64,000 nt of DNA from Heliocidaris erythrogramma (taxonomy: Eukaryota > Echinodermata > Echinoidea > Camarodonta > Echinometridae): NCBI GenBank assembly GCA_025617745.1, contig CM046853.1:9688974-9752973 (forward strand), read 5' to 3'. Within the stretch, counting starts at the first letter, position 1, and every line of letters begins with the position of its first letter. The translations under genes were made by a program, and so were the position numbers. Shown piece by piece: positions 47,101 through 56,081 of this stretch. Under the pieces are notes generated by a model. The model saw nothing but the letters and a program-made list of their open reading frames with translations. It did no database searches and was not told the DNA's origin.

Positions 47101-49783
47101 CAGTAGTCAACGGGTTAACAAGGTTGATTTAGTTCTATTTGAAAGACTTACGGCTCTTGAGGATATCCCTGCAGAAGTCTTCATGAAACCAAGGTACCTG
47201 CATCTCAGGGCATTCCAAGGCAAGAGATCGGTTCAGATGCATCAGTTTTCTACGATACATCATACTCCTCTCTGGTATGGCTATCAGGACAGACAAAATC
47301 AAATAAAAATTTAAAATTAAGGATCTAAAATTTAGAATCAATCCAACAGGATGTGACACAAGTATTTATTTTTCTTCTCAAAATGAAAAGTATATTTGAA
47401 GCTAAATTTTGAAAGTATAAGATGAGTATACATTATCATCGGGCTAATCGGCAATTCATATAGTAGGCTGCCACTATTAGAGAAAAATATTTCAGTAAGC
47501 ATTCATATCAAATTTCAATAGGATTTTTCACAATTGACAGAGAATTGAGTCAGCAAAAATGGGACTGGAGAGAGATCTAGGGAAAATCTAACTTTTCTTT
47601 GAAAAAAAATTACATTATTTTGAGTACTCACTTTCCAGTTCTTCATCAAGTCTGGTAAGAAAATCCAGGCTGAAGATTTTCTTCAGGATCAGCTCTGGGT
47701 ATTTCTGACTCAAAGCACAGATATTGGCAACATCCACTACATATCCTGCAGGAAGACTGTCCAGGAAAGGCTCCATACGATCAATGCAAGCTTCAAACAG
47801 ATCAGACACCTTCTCAGGTTTGTAGTTGAGGGCACTGAAAGGACCGAGGATGTAAGACACCTGAAGTGGAGTGATCTTGTTAGTGTTCTGATAGACAATC
47901 TGAGCAATCTCATCCAGGAGCTCAGTTTGAAGGTATCTGGTTCTGAAGACATGCCTGGCACAATCAACAGCTAACTGTGGTGTCAACTTAGAGAGGACAT
48001 GAGAATAGCGTTGCATGGCTACTCCAACAAGGAAGGACTGATCACCTTCCTCTATAAGAAATTCAATGATATTGTTCAGGTACCAGACACTGGTGATCTG
48101 ATTGATGGAGTTAATGGCTAGTTCCTGTAACTGCTGAATGAGACTGGTACAGGAGTTGGGCAGAGGGCCCTGTCTCTCTAGTCTCCTTGAAATGCGTACA
48201 ACAGAGCTCAGGAGCTGGTTGATACCTGGTGTGTGGAGCTGATGGAGGATGGCTGATGCTCTACTGAATACAAGATTGTTGACTAAGGACAACGGAAGAA
48301 GTGAGATAGAGTAGATGATGTGCATGATGCGTCCAGGAGCAATGGCATCTTTCAAAATGTGAATCAGATCTTTATAGATGTTCTTGTACACAGTTTCATC
48401 AATTCCTTCAACTCTGACAAGAAACTCCAGAATCTTTGCAATTCCATCTGTTGGCAAGTTTTGGCAGCCGTCAGTTTGAACCTTTCCGATGATTTTCTTG
48501 GTCAAAGGTGTCATGGCAGTATAGTTCATCATCCTCAGCCCATGACAAAGATGGTGCAAGTAGTGCATGGGTACCTTGTCAATAAGCTCTACTGCCTTGT
48601 CCTCAAGCTGAAACTTGGTTTCTGCTTTAGCTTTGTCAGCCAGAATATTAGTGACTAAACTAGCCTCCACACCATCATTAATTTCAGGTAACTTACTTCT
48701 GAGGTAACCTGTTACTCTCAAGTGAATGTTCTCTCCACTGTAATCCAGCCCACCCTTGAGTTGTTGGTACACATTACATACATGTTTCACACTTATCTCA
48801 TCCTTCTCCATCTTCTCTAAGAATAACTTTGCACATTTGTCTACCAGAGCTGGTGGAGCTCCCTTGACCTTGGCTGCTGTCTGTATAACTCGTCTCAAGT
48901 CATTCTTCCCAATTGAATCGGCATCCAACCCATGCACGAATTCCAAAGCCTTTGCGTATGAGCGAGAGCAGAGAGACGGAGATGCCAGTGGTAGGCACTC
49001 TCTCATCCATGCAGATAGTTCTCTGATGTCTTCTACAGAGTCCAATTTTTGTCCAAAGACATGGGTCACAGCTCCAAATGATGGAGCCCTCCCTTCATTT
49101 AAGTCACTGAGACACACTGCTACTTTGGATAACTGTTTGCAAGACATCCCTTCCAAACAGTTTAAACATCTGTTTCTTAATTCTCTGATTAAACTGTGGG
49201 TTAGATCTTGATAAAGCAACTTGATTGCAGCATACAGAACATCTGCAAGGACGTCCTCTTTTATCAGGTGAACCTTGTTTTCTGCCAGGACACACAAACT
49301 CAGGAAGTCTCTATTTGGATGCACTTCTGTCTCGAGAACATGAGTCCTGTTACAGGTGAATTTCATAACTTCCCAAAGCTGCACCAATGCGTGACTGACA
49401 TGATCTTCATCTAACTTTGCCCGATTCTGACCAATCAACATCAGCAAGTTAGTATGATCCAAACAGGATTGAATGTCTTCTAGTAGCCCTAGAGCCGAGG
49501 AGGTGTGAAACTCTTGCAGACCCACAAGAGGAAGAGGGTGTTCAAGAGAGCTTTTCTTGACTTGGGTATCATAACATGCATTGTCCTTCAACAGAAATCT
49601 TGCATTGCCCATCCTGTTCTGAGCCAGAGTGGTATGGTGACAAATTCTTATATTTCTTGAAGCAGATGGAAGAGCTCTACAAACGATGGGTTGTATTGTT
49701 GACAAGCCTCTATGCATGCCAGCTCTTCTTGCAATCCTACAGCTGGCCATGATTGTGTCTTTTCGACTACCATACGTTGACAT
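40864..49783 (-). CDS. FAST kinase domain-containing protein (FASTKD1-like), mitochondrial
   Basis: FASTKD proteins act in the mitochondrial matrix in the stability, processing or translation of mitochondrial RNAs. Six coding exons, in transcript order: 49783-47632, 47280-47152, 46458-46345, 45749-45596, 41821-41707, 41142-40864. All are GT-AG and join in one frame of 980 codons. The N-terminus is Arg/Ser-rich and almost without acidic residues (MASCRIARRAG..., SASRNIRICHH), fitting a matrix presequence. FAST_1/FAST_2-type helices follow, with LALECPEMQVPWFHEDFC near residue 740. The RAP domain (about 800-905) has FECVVDDEGSPLP and MKKRHLELMGYKYVQIPYFEW. Human FASTKD1 ends similarly (MKKRHLEILGY), but the paralogue is not certain. 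About 70 residues follow the RAP domain. A 3' splice site at 49794 shows a 5' UTR exon upstream. Confidence 0.88.
41707..41821 (-). CDS. FASTKD exon: RAP domain core
   Basis: Acceptor CTCTCTTACTTTAG, donor GTAAGC. It encodes AIDYLFSNSYCTNSRHAL and MKKRHLELMGYKYVQ. Its first 47 nt are the source of the adjoining 56-bp minisatellite. Confidence 0.9.
41822..42960 (-). repeat. 56-bp minisatellite array 1, splice-acceptor derived
   Basis: About 20 units. On the minus strand each reads GGTGGCTATTGACTATCTGT ... TACCAACTCTCTTACATTAG, i.e. 47 nt from the start of the exon at 41821 plus the last 9 intron bases including AG. Variants involve TTACTTTAG/TTACATTAG, AACAGATAG/AAGAGCTAG and CCACC/GCACC/CCCACC. 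Confidence 0.92.
42945..43125 (-). repeat. Spacer 1 of the higher-order repeat
   Basis: About 180 bp with AATAAATATTAAATAGACAC and GATGATGTCGTAGCTGTGAA. It occurs three times (42945, 43980, 45000) with very few changes. Confidence 0.85.
43126..43979 (-). repeat. 56-bp minisatellite array 2
   Basis: About 15 units of the same repeat. Order and variants strongly resemble array 3, implying block duplication. Confidence 0.9.
43980..44160 (-). repeat. Spacer 2 of the higher-order repeat
   Basis: Nearly identical to spacer 1; differences such as CAGTCGTTACAG for CAGTCTTTACAG are shared with spacer 3. Confidence 0.85.
44161..44999 (-). repeat. 56-bp minisatellite array 3
   Basis: About 15 units, ending with the same diverged TAATCAATAGTCACC unit that precedes each spacer. 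Confidence 0.9.
45000..45175 (-). repeat. Spacer 3 of the higher-order repeat
   Basis: Third copy of the spacer, followed by unique intron sequence up to the donor at 45595. Confidence 0.85.
45596..45749 (-). CDS. FASTKD exon: start of RAP domain
   Basis: Acceptor ATAATCCCACAG. The donor GTCAAA is weak, but phase and homology (LPDGAQR joining MAIDYLF, as LPPGAER in human FASTKD1) support it. It encodes FECVVDDEGSPLPCADYG. The weak donor faces a 3.8-kb intron full of acceptor copies. Confidence 0.8.
46345..46458 (-). CDS. FASTKD exon between FAST_2 and RAP
   Basis: Acceptor TTTTTCTTTCAG, donor GTAAGT. It encodes VLVHSSLREIQSALAEVLGG then VVTPYHYDI, leading into the RAP region. Confidence 0.85.
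47152..47280 (-). CDS. FASTKD exon: FAST_2-like segment
   Basis: Acceptor TGTCCTGATAG, donor GTAAGT. It encodes IPERSMMYRRKLMHLNRSLA and PEMQVPWFHEDFCRDI; the L-N-x-S-L...P pattern is typical of this family region. Confidence 0.85.
47632..49783 (-). CDS. FASTKD exon: presequence and helical repeat body
   Basis: One 2152-nt coding exon from ATG at 49783, with the acceptor GATTTGCTACAG ten bases upstream and donor GTGAGT at 47631. MSTYGSRK is the first Met; the second, MASCRIARRAG, looks like a better presequence start, so initiation is uncertain. The long helical body resembles FASTKD helical repeats. Confidence 0.88.
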
Positions 49784-52169
49784 GAGCTTTCCTGTAGCAA
49801 ATCAATAAAGATGAATTTCAATTAAGAATAATGTCAAATTTCCAATCAAACTTGATAGAAGTTTCAATTAATCTAAGATCATAGTTATTTTGAGATTTCT
49901 GCTTTAAAAGTAGAAAGCATTTGAACTATTACCCACATTATTGAGCAAGTAACATACTACTGTAGTCCTTTCTATTAAGCAGAAAACAGATGTAATTTGA
50001 AAATGACCTGAAAAATAAAGGTTAGACAATTTCTGACAGTCCAATATATGAATGGTAATAGAATGGTGGCTTTTTGTATAGCACTCATCACTCATGAATG
50101 TCCTCCACATGGTGATGCTCAGGCTAACATTACCTGTTCATGGTAAGATAAACCCTCTTTATAAGGACTAGTCTGATTTTTGTCCTAATTAGGTATTCCT
50201 GGTTTATGTCAATGGGCTGAAGTATTATGTTCTATCACTAGACCTCTATCTAAAAATCTGAATTGTTAAATCACCATCATGATCATGTCATGTCTGCAAC
50301 TCATGGTATGCCCAAAATCCTTCATACATTCATACATGGGTAGTCTAAAATACATTTATCAAGTCCAACGTTACATCTATCTACTTACACATTTACGAGA
50401 TTATCTTCAGATAAGCTTGTACTCCATAATACTGAAATACGTACGATCAAAAAGACATTCTTATTCCAAACGTTTTCCTAGGAGGAAACGCTGTGGTGAA
50501 GGACCTGTCGGTCGCGGGAGTTATCAGAAAAGTGTTATTTCAGGCAGGCCATTTTCCAGTCCTGCTAACCCCTGCGCAATTAGATTGCTGGGGAAGAACG
50601 CCTGGCTTCGTGATGTAAAAGGCGTATAGCCAATTTTTTTTTTTTACACTCACAAAGCCAATCCTGGCTATGCCTAGCCTACTGAGTACTGGTACTTGGT
50701 TAGGCACGCTCATCCAACACGAGAGGGCCATTCTCCGTGTTCGTTTCTGCTGTACAAAAGTTGCGACACGCTAGATCGGTCACCTGTCCATTCGCTATCA
50801 TGCACACCCCCTTCAAAGGTCCCATTCTAGGGGTAGTATGTAAATCAATGGTTAAAAGAAATATGACGTCATTTTCCTTGCGACTCCAGCTTTACAATGC
50901 AAGTATTTTGCACCGACGACGACATCAGAATCCATATGAAAATTGCGTCTGAATATGTCTATAAGTACCACTTTTGCTTCAATTTGTCCGATTTCGTGAA
51001 TTCAATTGAAGTATCAGACACATTACATCAAAAGTACATATTCTACTATAAAATTTAAATTGTAAGGATTGATTTGATACCAAATTCGTGACGGTTCTTT
51101 CTGCCACTAACTGCCAAGACGGCTCGAAAAAAACCAGCCAGTTTCGCGGGGAATTTTCCAACATTGCACGCATACAGTATACAGCGGAGTTCGCGCGGGC
51201 ATTTTTCTACATTGCAATGTGTAGTCCCGTATATTGACGAATTTGCACCGAATGCAACATGCGCATGCGCACTGATCAGCTGATCTCTCGGACATCAAAA
51301 ATGCTGACGAATTTGCCGTCTGCCCATTGGCGAGGTTGTCACATATAAAAAATCATAACTATAGTTATATTAAATTTTACGTCTAGATCAATACATTTTC
51401 ATGTTCTGTGACAAAATCTTCAAAATTTAAGTTAAGGTAAGTTTCATTAGATTTTCATGAGCATTAAAAAAAATGTGAGCGTGCCTAACTTGGTAGTTTA
51501 GATCTAGTTGATTCACATGATGATGATTTGGGTCAGGTTATAATATAGGCCTAGGGCTTCTCAAGACAAGCAAGACCCACTCACTCTAACGCGAGGTTAA
51601 TACTAGATATGACCAGACCACGCAAAGATCTGACTGAATTTGTGTAACAGCAACACGATGTTTTCATAACAGCGAAAATTAGATTACGCAACATTACTGA
51701 CAGTGATTACGCAATATCGTCAGTGCTCATAATGCATTCGGGCCGGCCGCGCGCGCGCCGGGGTTGTATGCATGGCACATGCATGCATGCCATAGCCATA
51801 GCTTAGGCATAGCCATAGCTTAGGCATAGCCATCGTGGTATCAATTAGTAAATACTAGTTATCACAGTTCTGTGATAACTCCTTGGTGGTATCAGCTATT
51901 GCCCATCATGTCTGCTGGAAGCTATTTGTACGACGGAACTACTCTCACCACTGTCACTGTCCTGACCTCCTCTAACTGTTAACTTAGTTAGATCCTAGAC
52001 ACGACTCCGGCCCCTCTGCCTGCTTCATCTTTGCATATCCACGCGACGTATATGTGCGCTGCATGCGCTATGCACACATATCGACTGCACATGCACTAGT
52101 AGTATGTATAGTAGAGAACGTCGTAATCGTAGGTACATGTATCTGAACATACCGTACCGGTATATGCAC
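49784..52169. other. FASTKD 5' UTR intron and upstream region
   Basis: The 5' UTR exon cannot be placed. 50980-51300 has CpG-containing sequence with two related motifs, TTCGCGGGGAATTTTCCAAC and GAGTTCGCGCGGGCATTTTT, a possible promoter. 51783-51833 carries a short GCCATAGCTTAGGCATA tandem repeat. Confidence 0.4.
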
Positions 52170-52899
52170 TAGCGTAGCCAGGGAGGGGGGGGGGGGGGGG
52201 GGGAAGGAGGCCATCGCCCCCTATTCAGCCACTGAAGAAGAAAAAAAAAAGAGAGAGTGAAAAAGCGGGGGAAGTGAGAGAAAAAGGCCTAAAAAGGCGC
52301 TACAGGCCGTTATCTGGCTCTCAAAACGTCAAAGTTGTCGGCTGTGGTTTTCACGCTTTGCATGCGAAGGGGCGAAATAAGTCTCCTCTCCCTGCACCCA
52401 CTCGTGTTACCATGGGTGTCGATCCCAGGGGGATGGGGGTATATATATATATATATATAAGTGTAAGGAAATAATATATACAACAGCTTTGGCAATTTCT
52501 TTCACATATATATATATATATATATATAAATTGAGTTGGGGGGATGGCCTGTATTATCACCCACCCCAATATTTTTTGATAAAATAAACAAGAACTATGA
52601 TACATTAACTTAAAACTAATAATTATCCAAACCCATGATGTTTGATCTTGAAAAAGTACCATCACAATCTTTAATGATAAGAAGTAAGGAAATAAAAAAT
52701 GCCATAATTTCAATGCGAAAATATCGAAGAAAATTTGTTCGCTGCATTATTATTCTCAATTAAGGGGTTCCGTCCATTGGCATACTGTAGGTCTGTGCAT
52801 TCCTTCTTTTCATTAAAAACCAGTTTTATAGACAGATGTTTGAAAAATTCTCTGATGTATGAGGGCGATACCCCCTCCCACCCCACCGTTCTCTTCGCT

Positions 52900-53628
52900 C
52901 AGTGGTGTATCTAGGGGGGGGGGCAGGGGGCACGTGCCCCCGGGCAGCACTTAGAGGGGGCGCATAAAACGCAAAGGAGAGAAAGAATCCGCAGGGTAAA
53001 TGCACCAGTTTTTAAAAAGTTTTTGAAGGTTTGCAATGCGAAAATTTTCCAACGCTCGGTCGCTTTGCTCCCTCGCATAATTATTTTCTTTCAGGATCTC
53101 GTAATTTCGCTTGCCCAGTATGTAGTTCTTAAATAGCTTAAAGGGTTGAAAGTTTGAAAAAAAAAGAAAGATAAATTTGCTCGCTATATCATGTAAGTTT
53201 CATATGACTCCTGCTAAATATTGCGCTCCCAATATAGGATAAAGTGTATAAAGCAGCATTTGCAAATGTTCAAATTTTGAAAGAAATCTCATCTTCAGGT
53301 CGCCTTGCTGAATTTCTCGACTCTTTCTCAAGCCTATATAGGGTTTTCGTTAGTTCTACTCTCAATTGTAGAAGTGAGTGAATAGAAAACCGTGCAATGC
53401 TTCGAGATTCTCTACCGCTCAACTGCGGTGGTCAAATGCAAAATTTCCTGGGTAAATTGCACCAGAAATGCGGTTTTTAGGGTTAAAACTTTTTTTAGGG
53501 TTAATTTTTTTTCCACTCAGGCGGCATTGCTGCCTCGCTTATACAACAACGTATATAAGCTTGGGCGCTGGGCGGGGGGACATGCTTCATTGTTTGCCTC
53601 GGGCGCCATTATCTCTAGATACGCCACC
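52900..53628. mobile_element. Nested element with CAGTGGTGTATCTAG ends
   Basis: CAGTGGTGTATCTAG at the left and CTAGATACGCCACCG at the right form inverted termini about 730 bp apart. Non-coding, inside the larger nest. Confidence 0.6.
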
Positions 53629-54144
53629 GTGGCTTCGCTCCCTCGCATGTGAAATGTTGCGTCCAAATAATTGAAAAGCAGTGCGGGCGTCTAACTATAA
53701 CTTTCCGCCGAGAAAAAAAATTGTTTGATACAAGCCGTTATCTTTCTCTCAAATTTGCTAAAACGTCAGAGCTTCCGCGCTTCGCGCGGGAAGGGAGAAA
53801 CTCCCCAGGCTCCCTGCATCAACCCCTGTCACATACAGTGCAACATTGCGTCCAAATAACTGAAAAGCAGCCACGGCGTCGCCCTTGCCCCCCCCCCCCC
53901 CAACATTTTCTTTTGCCCCCCATTTGCCCCCCCCCTCCACTTTAAAAAATCCTGGTGCCGCCACTGCTGTTATCTTTCCCTCAAATTTGTTAAAACGTCG
54001 GGAAGGGGGAAAAGGCCCGGCCCCCCACTCGGAGGGACCGCTCCGGTAAAGGGGTATTTTTTTGGGCGACACAATCCGGCCCGTGAATTGTCAAAAAGGG
54101 GGTGTTTTTTATCGTTCACTCGGAGATTTCATTAAAAAAGGGGG

Positions 54145-54147
<3 letters not shown>

Positions 54148-54197
<50 letters not shown>

Positions 54198-54198
54198 T
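54148..54198. repeat. (TC)n microsatellite
   Basis: About 25 TC repeats with a small interruption. Confidence 0.9.
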
Positions 54199-55064
54199 CG
54201 ACACCTGAGAAATGAAAAAAGGGGGGTTATGAAATATCTTGAAAAATTGATCAAATCCCAGGATCAAATTCCTGTAATTCCTGCTAGTTTTGATAGCTCA
54301 TTCAGCCAGGATTATATCATTTTGAAAAGTAGAGAAAAAAAAACATCTCTTCCAAGGTATTGTAATGACAGCTTACTTGGGAGGGGGGTTGGTGACTGTC
54401 CTGAGATATGGGGTTGGAATGAGAGCTCACCTGAGATAGGGGGGTACATTGAGCAGTGTTCTGAATTTAGGGGGGTCTCCAAGGCAGGAAAAGCCCGCGC
54501 AAAGCCCACGATAGGGGGGTTCAGAAATTTTGGCAGCCCTGAGATAGGGGGGTGCTTTCAAAGGGAGGGAACAAGCATACGCGTACCCTAAATAATACTG
54601 AGTGGGGGCCGGGGAAAAAGGCTCCCCCCTCAGCCCTGCACGGCAACCCGGCCCTAGCTGTCACATAAAAAATTGTTTGCTCCGAGCTGTTTATCTTTCT
54701 CTTAAATTTGCTAAAACGTAGTACCGTAAGAGCTTTCGCGCTTCGCGCGGGAAGGGGTAAACTCCCCCTCTCTGCACCCACCCCTAAGGCAGAGCAGTAT
54801 TACGTCCAAATAACTGAAAAGCAGTCAGGGCGTCGAACTATAACTTTCCGCCTAAAAAGATGTTACGAGCCGATATCTTCCTCTCAAATTTGCTGTAAAA
54901 CGTAATTACCGTAAGAGCTTTCACGCTTCGCTCGGGAGGGGAATACTGCCCCTCCCTGCAGCACGCTTTGCGTGCTCATCACCAATTTTACACTTTTCGC
55001 GTGTCCCACAACCGCCGCCCCCCTAAAGTGAAATCCTGGCTATGCGGTTGGATCATGAAAACTA

Positions 55065-55182
55065 TGTTATCTTAGCTTAGGAAAACTATGTTAATTGTCA
55101 TAACAAATTGAAATTGCGCGCAATATAATAAACACTAATCACTATTACCGTACTTGCGCACAGACTAACATAAAAGTTATTT
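55065..55182. mobile_element. Partial relative of the MITE at 6126-6328
   Basis: Shares GTTAATTGTCATAACAAATT, TTGAAATTGCGCGC and ATAAACACTAATCA with the 6.1-kb copy. The right end is shortened (CTAACATAAAAGTTAT). Confidence 0.6.
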
Positions 55183-55492
55183 ATAAGTTAAATTTTTATG
55201 AGAAAAAACATGCTCGAATTTAGGTCTCAAACATCTCGTTCTGAAAATTGGATACCACAGACACTGGTCTCTCGTCCCACAAGCCATGTGTCCTTTCTAT
55301 TTAGCACAAAAGGTATGTGCCATGCCAATATTCCCATAAAAAAATAATGGAAAATTATGACATTATGCCCCTCGGATCAATTTGATATTATTGTAGACTT
55401 TAATACATTCCTGGGCCGCCACTGCTAGAACTTAGAAGAATGAGTGTACATTGTAACGATCCTTATAAAGATCTCTACCTTACACACGGTAC

Positions 55493-55713
55493 TAGCCTTT
55501 ACCAACGTCGAGTGAGCGCGCTGTGTGTGTGTGTAATTGGATTTTTACAGACGTGTATCAATCAGATATGATTATTTACGTCTGGGACCGACCTTTAACG
55601 TCACCATCCGAAAGACCGCTGCCCACATTGCAGCTAGTCTCCCTTGCAGCCACAGTAATATTATCGCGCTCACTAATTATATTATCGCGCTCACTCGCCG
55701 TTGGTAAAGGCTA
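55493..55713. mobile_element. MITE with GGTAC target duplication just upstream of G6PC
   Basis: TAGCCTTTACCAACG at the left, exact reverse complement CGTTGGTAAAGGCTA at the right; inverted similarity continues through GAGTGAGCGCG. Flanked by GGTAC on both sides (55488-55492, 55714-55718). 221 bp, ending 144 bp before the G6PC start codon. Confidence 0.8.
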
Positions 55714-55857
55714 GGTACGGTACCGAGTCTTTTTTGTGGCGAAATGTCATACGGTTGACTTGTTTAGAGTCGAGTCAAGCGTGCAAGTTTCTGAGCTACA
55801 TGCTGCGCTTATTTGATCCGGACCCCTGTTTGATCCTTTCATCAAAGCAAATGCAAA

Positions 55858-56081
55858 ATGGATCAGCTTCAGAGAGCAGAAATATCTTTTATTCAAAGTT
55901 TGCAGGAAACTTTTTCCGACTATGAGACGTCGATAGTTAGCATATCATCAAGTTTTGGAGCACCGCCAAATGCCTTTCTGCTGTGTTTTCCAATTGCATT
56001 TTGTTTTATTGGCGCCAGGTCTGGATTACAAGTGTTGTGGGTTGCCGTGATATCCGAATGGCTGAATGCCGTGCTGAAATG
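55858..56081 (+). CDS. G6PC: G6PC exon 1
   Basis: ATG at 55858 gives MDQLQRAEISFIQSLQETF and a first membrane helix (FLLCFPIAFCFIGA), then LLWVAVI-type VLWVAVISEWLNAVLKW. An ATG seven bases upstream is in another frame and gives no family match. Donor GTAATT. Confidence 0.9.

Larger units (their letters stand above)
52170..55048. mobile_element. Nest of DNA-transposon fragments with GCGTAGCCAGG-type ends
   Basis: Starts TAGCGTAGCCAGG and ends CCTGGCTATGCGGT, a rough inverted pair. Inside, a ~200-bp monomer (CGTTATCTTTCTCTCAAATT, GCTTCGCGCGGGAAGGG, TGCGTCCAAATAACTGAAAA) recurs about five times (52289, 53735, 53965, 54683, 54870). Also G runs, (TA)n at 52440-52530 and a (TC)n run. Open frames here are by-products of repeats. 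Confidence 0.6.

Noticed and set aside
53758..54072. 104-codon minus-strand open frame, Gly-rich
   Set aside because: Made of G/C runs and repeat monomers in the transposon nest.
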